Positions 1-8,929 of a stretch of DNA of 64,000 bases are shown piece by piece (positions within the stretch are counted from its first letter, which is position 1; each line of letters starts with the position of its first letter). The DNA lies in assembly GCF_019084075.1 (NCBI RefSeq), contig NZ_JAHREN010000001.1, positions 3,135,501-3,199,500 on the forward strand, read 5' to 3'. Under the pieces are notes generated by a model that saw only the letters and a program-made list of their open reading frames with translations, was not told the DNA's origin and did no database searches. Source of the DNA: Siccirubricoccus sp. G192 (GTDB lineage Bacteria > Pseudomonadota > Alphaproteobacteria > Acetobacterales > Acetobacteraceae). Position numbers and translations under genes: made by a program.

Positions 1-74
1 CTCGCAACCTGGCTCAGATTCGCGACAGTCTCACCACGCTGGAACTGGTGCGGGTGGTGAGCCGGGTATCGTGA
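1..74 (+). CDS. 3' end of an unidentified gene (partial)
   Basis: The third forward frame is open from the window edge to a TGA at 72-74 and encodes about 23 residues ending in LELVRVVSRVS. The alternation of hydrophobic and charged residues resembles the last helix and strand of an ACT-like domain such as the C-terminus of RelA/SpoT proteins, but the fragment is too short to assign. It is convergent with the next gene. The 148 bases after the stop show no gene. Confidence 0.3.
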   Translation, partial: RNLAQIRDSLTTLELVRVVSRVS

Positions 75-222
75 CGCTCGCAAGGAGCTGAACCAATTGC
101 ATCACTGCAAGCACGCCCACGGCGGCTGCGGCGGTCTGTAACGGCGCAGTCCAGGTTTGCCTTGGTTCCTTAGCCAAGAGAGCGCGACGTGGCGCTAGGC
201 ATCCGGCGGTAGGGCGGCGCCG

Positions 223-1332
223 CTACCGCGGCCGCGGTGCCCGCGTCACCTGCTCCAGGAAGGCCGCCGTCTCTTGGTTGAGGAAGTCCACATCCGCCGG
301 GAAGCCGCCGCCGGCCGCGGCATGGCCCGTCACGGTGCCCGGGCTGATCGTCACCACCCGCACGTCGCGGATGAAGCGGGCGGCCTCCCGCGGTTCGTAT
401 TCCGGGTTCAGCAGGTCCTTGGTGCCGGTCAGGATCAGGGTCTTGGCCCGGATCGCCCGCAGCGCCCGGATCAGGTCGCCCTCCATGCCCGGCGTCGCGC
501 CGATATCGTGCCGCTCATAGGCCCAGGTCTGGTAGATCCAGTCATTCGCGTCGAAGGCGCCGATCAGCGCGGTCTCCTGCGCCGTCATCCAGGGCAGCAC
601 CTCCAGCGGAGCCTGCGGGAATTGGTCGCGGTACATCTCGGGGCTGCGGGCCGAGAGGAAGCTCAGGATGTCGCGCCACAGCCGGATGCCGCGCTCCGGC
701 GGGGCGGTGTAGTCGCCCTCGTTCCAGGCGGGGTCGAGCATGATGGCCTTGCGGCTCGCCTCCAGCACCGCCACGGTCCAGGCCGGGGTGCGCGCCAGCG
801 GCACCATCGCCACCAGCCCATCCATGAAGCCGGGATGGCTGACGCCCCATTGCAGCACCTGCATCCCACCCATCGAGGGGCCGACCACCGCCACCACATG
901 ATTGATGCCGAGATGCTCGGTCAGTAGCCGATGCTGCGAGGCCACCATGTCCCGTATGGCGAAGCGCGGGAAGCGCATGCGCGGCTGCGCCGTGCTGTTG
1001 CTGGGTGAGGTGGTAAGGCCATTGCCGATCGCGTCGGTGGCGATGATGAAATACCTGTCGGTATCGAGGGCCTTGCCCGGCCCGATCAGGAAATCCAGCC
1101 GGTGATGGTTGCCGCTGATCGCCGTCACCATCAGGATCGCGTTGGATTTCTCTGGGTTCAGCGTGCCATGCGTCACGTAGGAGATGCCGAAATCCCGGAT
1201 CACCTCACCGCCTTCGAGGCGGAGGTCGCCCATCCGCCAGAGCTGGTGCGGCGCCTGGTTCGGCCCATGCGCCGCGGCGGGTTGCAGCAGCAAGGCCAGG
1301 CCGAGCACGGCGAGCGCGAACAGGTTCCGCAT
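223..1332 (-). CDS. exported MetX-like alpha/beta-fold hydrolase
   Basis: Alpha/beta-hydrolase of the homoserine O-acetyltransferase (MetX) family, 369 residues from an ATG with a GGAGG site six bases upstream; a longer reading from 1368 lacks such a site. The nucleophile elbow GPSMGGMQ places the catalytic serine near residue 153; TGTKD (Asp about 306) and the GHAA segment (His about 337) complete a plausible triad. Unlike cytosolic MetX it begins with a signal-peptide-like segment (MRNLFALAVLGLALLLQPAAA), so it is probably exported to the periplasm, where acetyl-CoA is absent. Homoserine acetylation is therefore unlikely and an esterase or hydrolase role is inferred. No methionine genes lie nearby. 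The substrate is unknown. Confidence 0.8.
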   Translation of the reverse strand: MRNLFALAVLGLALLLQPAAAHGPNQAPHQLWRMGDLRLEGGEVIRDFGISYVTHGTLNPEKSNAILMVTAISGNHHRLDFLIGPGKALDTDRYFIIATDAIGNGLTTSPSNSTAQPRMRFPRFAIRDMVASQHRLLTEHLGINHVVAVVGPSMGGMQVLQWGVSHPGFMDGLVAMVPLARTPAWTVAVLEASRKAIMLDPAWNEGDYTAPPERGIRLWRDILSFLSARSPEMYRDQFPQAPLEVLPWMTAQETALIGAFDANDWIYQTWAYERHDIGATPGMEGDLIRALRAIRAKTLILTGTKDLLNPEYEPREAARFIRDVRVVTISPGTVTGHAAAGGGFPADVDFLNQETAAFLEQVTRAPRPR

Positions 1333-1414
1333 GCAATTCCTCCCTTCGGTCTGACGCCGATGCGCCAAGCCTAGGGGAGGACATGCGGCCGGGGGAAACG
1401 AAATCCGGCGAGGC

Positions 1415-2389
1415 TCAGGCCAGCAGCACGATCTTCCCGAAATGCTGGTTCGCCTTCATATGCGCCAGCGCCGCCACCGCCTCCTCCAACGGGAAGGTCC
1501 GGTCGAGCGGCAGGCGCAGCCTGCCGGCCTCCACCGCCGCCCAGAGATCGGCGCGCATCCGGCGGTTGATCTCCCGGACTTCCTCCAGGCTGCGGGTGCG
1601 GAAGGTGACGCCGATATAACTGATCCGCCGCATCGCATGCAGGTCGTAGTCGAACTCGCCCCTGCTGCCGCCGAGGCGCCCGACATTCACGATGCGCCCG
1701 AGGATGGCGCAGGCCCGCAGATTGCCGTTCGCGACACTCGCGGAGACCTGGTCCACGATCAGCTCGACCCCCTTGCCGTCGGTGGCCTCCAGCACCCGGT
1801 CCGGCCAGGCGGCATCGCCGGTGTCGATCGCGATGTCGCAGCCATAGTCCTTGAGCTTCGCCCGCCGCCCCGCATTGGTGGAGCTGCCGAGCACCAGCTT
1901 CGCGCCCATCAGCTTCGCGATCTGCATGCCCATCAGCCCGACCCCGGAGGAGGCGCCCTGGATCAGGATGCTCTCGCCCGCTGTCAGGCGGCCATTCGTC
2001 ACCACCGCGTCGTGCATCGTTTGCAGTGCCACGGGGAAGGTCGCGGCCTGTTCCCAGCTCATGTTGTTCGCCGGCACCGGCGTGACCCGGCCCCAATCCG
2101 CCACCGCATATTCGGCATAGCCGCCATTGCCGGAGCACATCACCCGGTCGCCCGGCTTCAGGTGGCGCGGCACATCGGCGCCGAGTTCCGCGATCTCGCC
2201 GGCGAATTCCAGGCCGAGGACGGTGCCCGGCCCGCCCATGCGGCCATGCGCATGCCCGGCGGCGACGCCAAGATCGGCGCGGTTCAGCCCGGCGGCGCGG
2301 ACCCGGACCAGCACCTCGTTCGGCTTCGGCTGCGGCTGCGGCACATTCTGCACCTGCACCCCTGATTCGGTGACGACGGCGGCCTTCAT
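1415..2389 (-). CDS. zinc-independent quinone oxidoreductase-like alcohol dehydrogenase
   Basis: Medium-chain dehydrogenase/reductase, 324 residues. An N-terminal GroES-like domain (MKAAVVTESG, then AGLNRADL and LGLEFAGEI) is followed by a Rossmann domain with the nucleotide-binding loop GASSGVG near residues 145-151. The zinc-ligand cysteines of true alcohol dehydrogenases are missing, which fits the NADPH:quinone oxidoreductase (QOR) branch; the physiological substrate cannot be read from sequence. The start is the ATG at 2389 because AGGGA lies just upstream. Same strand as the preceding hydrolase with an 82-base gap; a shared transcript is possible but not shown. Confidence 0.85.
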   Translation of the reverse strand: MKAAVVTESGVQVQNVPQPQPKPNEVLVRVRAAGLNRADLGVAAGHAHGRMGGPGTVLGLEFAGEIAELGADVPRHLKPGDRVMCSGNGGYAEYAVADWGRVTPVPANNMSWEQAATFPVALQTMHDAVVTNGRLTAGESILIQGASSGVGLMGMQIAKLMGAKLVLGSSTNAGRRAKLKDYGCDIAIDTGDAAWPDRVLEATDGKGVELIVDQVSASVANGNLRACAILGRIVNVGRLGGSRGEFDYDLHAMRRISYIGVTFRTRSLEEVREINRRMRADLWAAVEAGRLRLPLDRTFPLEEAVAALAHMKANQHFGKIVLLA

Positions 2390-2500
2390 GGAGTCCCTCC
2401 CGCTATTCCCTGGTGCCGCATTCCTGGCCCGCCGCGGCCGGGGACGCAACGGGCGCGTGTCAGTATCGCCGGCCGAAGCCGTGGCACGCGGGGCAGGGAG

Positions 2501-2929
2501 TCACAGCGTCTTGCGGAACCAGATCCGGCTATGGCCGGGCGGCATTCCGTCCAGCCGGCCGAATTCCACATAGCCATGCCGGGTCCAGAAGCCGGGCGCC
2601 TGGAAGCTGAAGGTGTCGGTATAGGCATTGGTCGCGCCGCGGCCGCGGGCGATGGCCTCGGCGCGTTCCAGCAACTCGCTGCCCAGCCCCTTGCCGCGCT
2701 GGTCCGGCGCCAGCCAGAGCCAATCGATGAAGATCCAATTCCAGTAGGTGAGGCCGAGCAACCCACCCCGCACCGTGCCCTCGGCATCGCGGGCCAGCAC
2801 TGTGACCGGCTCCCGGCCATAGGGGCCGCCCATTTCCTGGTTGAAGGCGTGCAGCCCCCGTTGGATGGCGGCCACCGCCTCCATTTCCGGGAAGTCGTCC
2901 TCGCTGATTTCGATGTCGCCGGCGCTCAT
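2501..2929 (-). CDS. GNAT-family N-acetyltransferase
   Basis: Predicted acetyl-CoA-dependent N-acetyltransferase of 142 residues. The region around FIDWLWLAPDQRGKGLG carries the acetyl-CoA pyrophosphate-binding motif A (RGKGLG, an R/Q-x-x-G-x-G/A type loop), and the C-terminal AYTDTFSFQAPGFWTRHGY matches the final strands of the fold. The start is placed at MSAGDIEIS; the reading frame extends further upstream, but that part overlaps the next gene and looks like shadow sequence. It starts 17 bases after the stop of the CopD-like gene, so the two are probably cotranscribed. The acceptor substrate is unknown. Confidence 0.8.
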   Translation of the reverse strand: MSAGDIEISEDDFPEMEAVAAIQRGLHAFNQEMGGPYGREPVTVLARDAEGTVRGGLLGLTYWNWIFIDWLWLAPDQRGKGLGSELLERAEAIARGRGATNAYTDTFSFQAPGFWTRHGYVEFGRLDGMPPGHSRIWFRKTL

Positions 2930-2946
2930 CGTTGCATCCGTTCGCC

Positions 2947-3408
2947 CTAATGCCCGAAGCGGCCCCAGGCCGCCACCGCCACGGTGAGCAGCCCGAGGGC
3001 CAGGTTGATGGTCACCAATTGCCGGATCCGGTCCACCTGCGGTGCCGCGCCGGCCCGGTCGCCCCCGGCCATCGCCGCGCGGAACGCCCGCCACGGTCCG
3101 ACCACCAGCGCCACGAAGACCGCCGCCATCAGCAACGCGGTGAGGTGCATGACATGGATATGCCAGCCGGCGCCGCGGAAGCCGCCATACCAGCCAAACA
3201 GCAGCAGCCAGCCGCTGGCCAGCAGCACCGGCATGGCGTGCCAGACCAGGCGGAAGAACCGCGCCAGCGCCGCCTCATGCAGCGCCAGGCGCTGCGGCGG
3301 CTCCAGCACCGCCATTGCCGGGCGCAGCGCCAGCAGCGCGAAGGCCATTCCGCCCACCCAGAGCACCGCCCCCAGCACATGCAGGACGTAAAGCAGATTC
3401 CCCAGCAT
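2947..3408 (-). CDS. CopD-like integral membrane protein
   Basis: 153-residue inner-membrane protein with about four hydrophobic helices. It opens with LLYVLHVLGAVLWVGGMAF, the histidine- and tryptophan-bearing first helix typical of the CopD/copper-resistance D domain, and contains further membrane histidines (WHAMPVLL, HIHVMHLT) that could bind heme or copper. Family members are found alone or as the membrane half of CopC-CopD; no copC is adjacent. A GGGAGAGG site precedes the start. It is followed closely by the GNAT gene. Copper transport is an inference from the family only. Confidence 0.75.
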   Translation of the reverse strand: MLGNLLYVLHVLGAVLWVGGMAFALLALRPAMAVLEPPQRLALHEAALARFFRLVWHAMPVLLASGWLLLFGWYGGFRGAGWHIHVMHLTALLMAAVFVALVVGPWRAFRAAMAGGDRAGAAPQVDRIRQLVTINLALGLLTVAVAAWGRFGH

Positions 3409-3453
3409 CGGTCCCAGCCTCTCCCTTCGGCGCCGCTGCCAGGGTTCCTACAG

Positions 3454-3482
3454 TGGTTTCCGCTCCGGCTTTAACGGAAACC
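3454..3482. repeat. perfect 8-bp inverted repeat upstream of the CopD-like gene
   Basis: GGTTTCCG (3455-3462) and CGGAAACC (3475-3482) are exact inverted copies separated by 12 bases. The dyad lies about 46-74 bases upstream of the CopD-like start and downstream of the parA-like stop. It lacks a T tract, so an operator or an RNA hairpin is more likely than a terminator. Confidence 0.4.
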
Positions 3483-3587
3483 GACGCCGATGATTCCGGT
3501 GGGCCGGATTCATCCGGGCTGATCCGAAGCCTCGGGAGCATCGTGGCACGCCGGAAAATGCAATCCCCAGGGCCTGCCGGTTCCGGC

Positions 3588-4223
3588 TCAGCCCGGGGCC
3601 AGACCACGGATCGCCGCCACCAAGGCCCGCACTTCCTCGGCGGCAGGGCTGCGCGGCGCCGCCTCGGTCACCGCCAGGCCATCCAGGAAGGTGCTGGCGA
3701 AATGCGCCCGGTTGCCGAGCGTCGCGCCCAGCACCGTCACGCCACGCCCGGCGAGGTCGGCCAGGATGCGCTCCCGCAACCTGCCCTGCGCCGGCACCCG
3801 GTTGAGCAGTGCCGCCACCCGCCGCTTTTCCTCGGCCGCCAGCCGCAGCGTCGCCTCGCTGGCCCAGAGATCGGCGGGGGAGGGCTGCACGGGCATCAGC
3901 ACGAGATCGGCGGCGCGGATCGCGAGCTTCGCCTCGGTCTCCGCATGTGGCGGGGTATCGAGGATGACGAAGTCCTGTACCCGCCGCAGCCGGTCGAGCG
4001 CCGCCGGCACCCGCCAGCCGGAGGGATTCTCGAAGGTCAGCGCCACGGCACGGCCGCCCTGCTTCTGCCGCTCCGCATGCCATTGCGTCAGGGATTGCTG
4101 CGGGTCGGTGTCCAGCAGGGCGACGCGATGGCCCTCGCCGGCCAGGGCCGCGGCCAAGTTGGCGGCCACGGTCGATTTTCCCGCCCCGCCCTTCTGCTGC
4201 GCCACTGCCACCACGAAGGCCAT
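3588..4223 (-). CDS. orphan ParA-family ATPase
   Basis: 211-residue ATPase of the ParA/MinD superfamily. The deviant Walker A motif is QQKGGAGKST near residues 9-18 with both lysines present, Walker A' is LLDTDPQQS, and Walker B is VILDTPPH. Length and motifs match the small ParA proteins that act without the N-terminal DNA-binding domain of plasmid ParA. There is no parB or parS-like site nearby, so this is not the chromosomal segregation locus; such orphans often position proteins or complexes. The ATG at 4223 is chosen over a GTG two codons upstream because GGAG sits eight bases before it. Confidence 0.85.
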   Translation of the reverse strand: MAFVVAVAQQKGGAGKSTVAANLAAALAGEGHRVALLDTDPQQSLTQWHAERQKQGGRAVALTFENPSGWRVPAALDRLRRVQDFVILDTPPHAETEAKLAIRAADLVLMPVQPSPADLWASEATLRLAAEEKRRVAALLNRVPAQGRLRERILADLAGRGVTVLGATLGNRAHFASTFLDGLAVTEAAPRSPAAEEVRALVAAIRGLAPG

Positions 4224-4354
4224 GCCCACGACTCCAACCGATTCGCGCGCAGGCTAGAGGCTTTTGCCAACGGATTGGGCCGGAAATGCAGTTGCAGGCG
4301 TGACCTGCCGATCGGGCATGGCGCGGCGGCCGCGTATCGGCCGGAATGCCCCGC

Positions 4355-4666
4355 TTAATGGCCCGGGACAGGCCGCGCCGGCTCCCCGGAGGGCGCCAGA
4401 GGCGTGGCGGAGGTCGGCGCATTGCCGGGATTGGGCGCCGCCGGAGTGCCCGCGGGGGTCGGGTTCATCTCGGCCGGCGGCGGGGCCTGCGCCCCGGAGC
4501 CTTCGGCGGGGCCGGACTGCACCCGGCCGGCCGCGTTGGCGGTAGCGGTGGAAGGCGGGCCGGCCGCCTCCTGCGGGCCGCGGTCCATGGCCTTGTGCAG
4601 GAAGAGACCGCCTGTGCCGAGCACGAGAATCACCGGAATAATGGAACCGAGCTTGAGATGTGCCAT
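4355..4666 (-). CDS. small single-helix membrane-anchored Pro/Ala-rich protein
   Basis: 103-residue protein not recognised as a family member. It begins MAHLKLGSIIPVILVLGTGG, one hydrophobic helix directly after a short positive N-terminus, followed by a low-complexity tail rich in Pro, Ala, Gly and Thr that would lie in the periplasm. The reading frame shows codon usage like its neighbours and ends cleanly, but only a weak ribosome site is visible. It lies on the same strand as and upstream of the orphan ParA gene, and divergent from nnrDE. Other long readings over this stretch are overlapping frames of this gene or of nnrDE. Confidence 0.55.
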   Translation of the reverse strand: MAHLKLGSIIPVILVLGTGGLFLHKAMDRGPQEAAGPPSTATANAAGRVQSGPAEGSGAQAPPPAEMNPTPAGTPAAPNPGNAPTSATPLAPSGEPARPVPGH

Positions 4667-4894
4667 GGGCCTGCACCGATGCGGATGTACCGGCAACAGC
4701 GCGTGGCGGGCCCTTCGGTTCACCGGGCACCGTTGCCGCTCGACGCCGGCATTGCCGGCCATGGTGGGGTGGCCAATCGCCCTTCCAGGGCATGACCCTT
4801 CGCAGGAAAATGCTACCGGAACAAAGGCATAGGCCGCATCGCCCTTGCCTGATCGGGCGCGATGCAGGCTAGCTTCCGGGCAAAGGAGCCCGCC

Positions 4895-6346
4895 ATGCCG
4901 CCCGAATTGCTCACGCCCGAGGAGATGGCCCGCGCCGATGCCGCGGCGATCGCCGGCGGCATCCCCGGCCTCGCCCTCATGGAGGCCGCCGGACGGGCCG
5001 TGGCCCGCGCCGCGCGGCGCCGCTTCCGTCCCTGCCGCACGCTGGTCCTGGCCGGCCCCGGCAACAATGGCGGGGATGGCTACGTTGCCGCCCGGCTGCT
5101 GGAGGCGATGGGCTGGCCGGTGGCGGTGGCGGCGCTGGCGCCTCCGCGCCCCGGCACCGATGCGGCAGAGGCCGCCGCCCGCTGGCGTGGCCCGATGCTG
5201 GACTTCACCCCGGCCGAGGCGGGCCGCGCCGGGCTGGTGCTGGACGCGGTCTTCGGCGCCGGGCTTTCCCGCGACCTGGATGGGTCGGTGGCGGCGGTGC
5301 TGCGGGCGGTGCGGGTGCCGATCCTGGCGGTCGATGTGCCCTCCGGCCTTGATGGCGCCACCGGCCAGGTCCGCGGCTTCGCCCCGCAGGCGGCGCTGAC
5401 CGTCACCTTCTTCCGGCTGAAGCCCGGCCACCTGCTGCTGCCGGGCCGCAGCCTCTGCGGCGAGACGCAACTGGCGCCGATCGGCCTACCCGATTCTGTC
5501 CTGCCGAGGGTGGCACCGCGCGCCTGGCGCAACGGGCCCGGCCTGTGGCGGCTGCCGCGCCCCGGCGCGGAGTCGCACAAATACCGCCGCGGCCATGTCA
5601 GCATCCTGGGCGGCGCCGCGATGACGGGCGCCACGCGCCTGGCCGCCGGAGCGGCCCATCGGGTGGGGGCGGGGCTGGTCACCATCCTGGCGCCCGACGC
5701 TGCCTCGGCTGCCATCTACCGGGGCGGCGACCCCGGCACCATCGTCACCCTGGAGCGGCCGGAGGCGCTGCTGGCCGACCCACGCCGCCAGGTCTGGCTG
5801 CTCGGCCCCGGGCTGCCCCCGGATTCCGCCACCCGCGCCACGCTCCGCCGCCTGATCGAGGCGGGGCGGCAGGTGGTGGTGGATGCCGGCGCACTGATGG
5901 CCTGCGCCGGCGTGCCCGAGGCGCTGCGCGGCGCCGCCATCCTCACCCCGCATGCCGGTGAGTTCGCCGCCGTCTTCGGCCCGCCGGGAGCGGACCGGGC
6001 CGTTGCCGACCGGCTCACTTCTGATCGGCTTGCCGCCACCCGTGCCGCCGCCGCGCTCACCGGCGCCGTGGTGCTGCTGAAGGGCGCCGATACGGTCATC
6101 GCCGCCCCCGACGGGCGGGTGGTGATCAACGACAATGCGCCGCCGACACTGGCCACCGGCGGCACCGGGGATGTGCTGGCGGGCAGCATCGCGGCGCTGC
6201 TGGGCCAGGGCCTGCCGCCCTTCGCCGCCGCTGCCGCCGCTGCCTGGCTGCAGGGCGAGGCGGCGCGGCGGCACGGGCCGGGGCTGGTCGCCGCCGATCT
6301 CATCACGCTGCTGCCAGAAGCGGTCGCTGCCGCATACTTGGCCTGA
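4895..6346 (+). CDS. nnr: bifunctional NAD(P)H-hydrate epimerase / ADP-dependent dehydratase
   Basis: Repairs damaged NAD(P)HX. The N-terminal YjeF-N (epimerase) domain spans roughly residues 1-210, with VLAGPGNNGGDGYVAARLL as its phosphate-binding signature and the VDVPSGLDG segment; the C-terminal ribokinase-like dehydratase domain follows, with SHKYRRGHVSILGG, the LTPHAGEFA segment and the NDNAPPTLATGGTGDVLAG motif. The 483-residue length fits fused Nnr proteins. The ATG at 4895 is preceded by AAGGAG; an earlier ATG at 4862 lacks a good site. It stands divergent from the small membrane protein gene and 80 bases before malonyl-CoA decarboxylase. Confidence 0.93.
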   Translation: MPPELLTPEEMARADAAAIAGGIPGLALMEAAGRAVARAARRRFRPCRTLVLAGPGNNGGDGYVAARLLEAMGWPVAVAALAPPRPGTDAAEAAARWRGPMLDFTPAEAGRAGLVLDAVFGAGLSRDLDGSVAAVLRAVRVPILAVDVPSGLDGATGQVRGFAPQAALTVTFFRLKPGHLLLPGRSLCGETQLAPIGLPDSVLPRVAPRAWRNGPGLWRLPRPGAESHKYRRGHVSILGGAAMTGATRLAAGAAHRVGAGLVTILAPDAASAAIYRGGDPGTIVTLERPEALLADPRRQVWLLGPGLPPDSATRATLRRLIEAGRQVVVDAGALMACAGVPEALRGAAILTPHAGEFAAVFGPPGADRAVADRLTSDRLAATRAAAALTGAVVLLKGADTVIAAPDGRVVINDNAPPTLATGGTGDVLAGSIAALLGQGLPPFAAAAAAAWLQGEAARRHGPGLVAADLITLLPEAVAAAYLA

Positions 6347-6426
6347 CAGCAGGTTATGATCGCGGTAGGTTTCTCCAGATTACATTGCGCGAGCAAACCC
6401 TGCCGTCCAGCCGAGGAAAGCCCAGC

Positions 6427-7872
6427 ATGTCCGACCTCGCCGAACAGAATGGCCTTCTCGACCGGGCACTCCGCCGCGTCACCAGCCTCTGGCGCGACAT
6501 GGCCGACCGCGTCACCGGCAGTGACGAGGAGACCATCGAGGACCAGATGCGCGCCTGCCTGGCCGGGCGCGGCGGCGAGGTTTCGGCCCGCAACCGCGCC
6601 GCCAAGCTGGCCCAGGCCTATCTTGGGCTGGATACCGAGGGACGGATTGATTTCCTCCGCGTCCTGGCCGGCTTCGACTCCGACCCCGCCGCGGTGCGCA
6701 TCGCCATGGAGCGGGTGGCGGATGCCACCGACCCGGAAGAGCTTGCCACCGCCAAGGGCCGCCTCCGCCGCGCGCTGGAACCGCCGCGGGTGCGGCTGCT
6801 GACCCAGTTCACCACCATCCCCGATGGCATGAAATTCCTGGTGGACCTCCGGGCCGAGATGCTGCGGCTGATGGATGGCGACAAGCGGCTGGCGGTGCTG
6901 GAGAACGACCTCAAGGGGCTGCTGGCCAATTGGTTCGATGTCGGCTTCCTGGAACTGAAGCGGATCGACTGGAACTCGCCCGCCGCATTGCTGGAGAAGC
7001 TGGTGCAGTATGAAGCGGTGCACCGCATCCGCACCTGGCGGGACCTCAAGAACCGCCTCGACTCCGACCGCCGCTGCTATGCCTTCTTCCATCCCCGCAT
7101 GCCGGACGAGCCGCTGATCTTCGTCGAGGTGGCGCTGGTGAAGGGCCTGGCGGAGAGCGTGCAGCGCCTGCTGGACGAAAAGGCGCCCGTGCAGGATCCG
7201 GCCCGGGCGGATACTGCCATCTTCTATTCCATCAACAACTGCCAGCGCGGGCTGGACGGCATCTCCTTCGGCAATTTCCTCATCAAGCGGGTGGTGGGCG
7301 TACTGGGCGGCGAATTGCCGGGGCTGAAGGCTTACGCCACCCTCTCGCCCATTCCGGGCTTCTCCCGCTGGTTGCAGAACCGGCTGGCGGCCGAGGAAGG
7401 TGGGAAGCTGCTCAGCGAGGAGGAGGCCACCGCGCTGCGCGCCGCCCTGCCGCCGCCGCGCGATGCCGAGGCTGCGGGCGGCACCGCCGTGGTCGCGGCC
7501 GAAACCCCGGCCGAGACGCTGAAGCGCATCCTCGCTCGCCGCGGCTGGTTCCGGGAGGAGCCGGTCGCGCGGGCGCTGGAGCCGGTGCTGACGCGGCTCT
7601 GCGCCGGCTACCTGCTGAACGAGGCTGCCAGCAGCAATCCGAAGCGTGCCCGCGACCCGGTGGCGCATTTCCACCTGTCCAACGGCGCCAGGGTCGAGCG
7701 CATTAACTGGCGCGGCGATGTCTCCGAGAAGGGGATGAAGGAAAGCGCCGGGCTGATGGTGAACTACCTCTACGACCCGGCCCGGATCGAGGACTACCAC
7801 GAGGAGTATGTAGGGGAGGGCAAGCGCCCCGCCGCCACAGCCATCCGCAAGCTGGCGCGTGGCTGGGCCTGA
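6427..7872 (+). CDS. malonyl-CoA decarboxylase
   Basis: 481-residue enzyme that decarboxylates malonyl-CoA to acetyl-CoA and CO2. The N-terminal helical domain covers about the first 180 residues, followed by the GNAT-like catalytic domain. Diagnostic segments are ISFGNFLIKRVV, LSPIPGFSRWL and, near the C-terminus, DPVAHFHLSNGARVERINW, which carries the catalytic histidine region. The ATG at 6427 is chosen because GAGGAAAG precedes it; the frame is open from 6385. In rhizobia the gene sits in a mat operon with malonyl-CoA synthetase and a transporter, but neither is present here. It converges on the signalling operon with only 13 bases between stops. Confidence 0.93.
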   Translation: MSDLAEQNGLLDRALRRVTSLWRDMADRVTGSDEETIEDQMRACLAGRGGEVSARNRAAKLAQAYLGLDTEGRIDFLRVLAGFDSDPAAVRIAMERVADATDPEELATAKGRLRRALEPPRVRLLTQFTTIPDGMKFLVDLRAEMLRLMDGDKRLAVLENDLKGLLANWFDVGFLELKRIDWNSPAALLEKLVQYEAVHRIRTWRDLKNRLDSDRRCYAFFHPRMPDEPLIFVEVALVKGLAESVQRLLDEKAPVQDPARADTAIFYSINNCQRGLDGISFGNFLIKRVVGVLGGELPGLKAYATLSPIPGFSRWLQNRLAAEEGGKLLSEEEATALRAALPPPRDAEAAGGTAVVAAETPAETLKRILARRGWFREEPVARALEPVLTRLCAGYLLNEAASSNPKRARDPVAHFHLSNGARVERINWRGDVSEKGMKESAGLMVNYLYDPARIEDYHEEYVGEGKRPAATAIRKLARGWA

Positions 7873-7885
7873 CGGGCTGGCCGCG

Positions 7886-8929
7886 TCAGGCCAGGGCGAA
7901 GCGCACCAGGACGGTGGTGCCGGTGGGACCGGAGCGGTGTTCCACGGCGCCACCCACTCCGGCGGCCAGCGCCTCCACGATCCGCCGCCCGAGGCCGGTG
8001 CCGGAGGGGCCGCCCGGGCTGCTCCCCACCCCGTCATCCTGCACCAGCAGCAACCCGGCCGTGCCCTCGGCCTCCAGCCGTACCCGGATCGGCCCGCCGG
8101 CGCCGCCGGGATAGGCGTATTTCAGCGCATTGGTCACCAGTTCCGTGACGATGACGCCGAGCGAGACGGCGCGGTCGGGCGGCACCGAGAGCGGCGCCGC
8201 CTGCAACTCGATCGTGCCGCCGCCGAGCGCGCGCCCGATTTCCTGCAGCAGCCCGGCCAGGTAGTCGCCGAGCGCCACGATCCGGACATCCTCCGAGGTA
8301 TAGAGCCGCTGATGCACCTGCGCCACCGCGGCGACCCGGCCGCGCATCGCCGCCAACGCCTCGCGTGCCGCAGGATCCGCCACCGTGCCCTCCTGCAGCC
8401 GGGTGAGGGATGCGATCAGTTGCAGGCTATTGGCGACCCGATGGTTCACCTCCCGCAGCAGGACGGCGCGGCTCTGCGCCAGCTCCTCCGCCCGGTCACG
8501 GGCCACGCGCACGGCCGCCTCGGCGGCCTCCTGCGCGCGCTTCAGGCCCTCCCGCTCGATCGCCCCCTCGATGGCGGCGCGGAGCAGGGTGAGGAACTCG
8601 CCGCCGGACTCCTTGATGACGTAGTCGGCAGCCCCGGCCCGCAGCGCCGCCACCGCAATCCGCCCCTCCTCCGATCCGGTCACGTAGATCACCGGCGCCG
8701 GCATCGGCAGGGCGCGCAGTTGCGCCAGCGTGTCCAGTCCATCCTGGCCCGGCATGTAGTGGTCGAGGCAGATCGCCGCGAATTCCCCGGTGGCGGCGAG
8801 GCGGACGCCGGTTGCGCCGTCGCCGGCCGTCGCCACCGCATAGCCGTTCCGCGCCAGGTCGCGCTGCACCAGCCGGCAAAGGCCCGGTTCGTCATCGATA
8901 TAGAGAATGCGGCGCGGATTGTCGGTCAC
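7886..8929 (-). CDS. receiver domain fused to HisKA_2-type histidine kinase
   Basis: 347-residue signalling protein. The N-terminal receiver domain (about 7-120) has acidic residues IDDE, the phosphoacceptor Asp near residue 56 in LDHYMPG, the T/S position in VTGS, and Lys near 106. A linking coiled coil (about 120-160) leads into a HisKA_2 dimerisation domain with LLREVNHRVANSLQLI (His about 163) and an HATPase domain with VTELVTNALKYAYP (N box) and SGTGLGRRIVEAL (G box). It is the last gene of the operon and overlaps the preceding regulator by four bases. It could act as a receiver-gated kinase passing signal onward; its target is not encoded here. Confidence 0.88.
   Translation of the reverse strand: MTDNPRRILYIDDEPGLCRLVQRDLARNGYAVATAGDGATGVRLAATGEFAAICLDHYMPGQDGLDTLAQLRALPMPAPVIYVTGSEEGRIAVAALRAGAADYVIKESGGEFLTLLRAAIEGAIEREGLKRAQEAAEAAVRVARDRAEELAQSRAVLLREVNHRVANSLQLIASLTRLQEGTVADPAAREALAAMRGRVAAVAQVHQRLYTSEDVRIVALGDYLAGLLQEIGRALGGGTIELQAAPLSVPPDRAVSLGVIVTELVTNALKYAYPGGAGGPIRVRLEAEGTAGLLLVQDDGVGSSPGGPSGTGLGRRIVEALAAGVGGAVEHRSGPTGTTVLVRFALA

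Noticed and set aside
5716..8037. 773-residue reverse frame over nnr and malonyl-CoA decarboxylase
   Set aside because: Spans two well-supported forward genes; composition is low-complexity and without domain.
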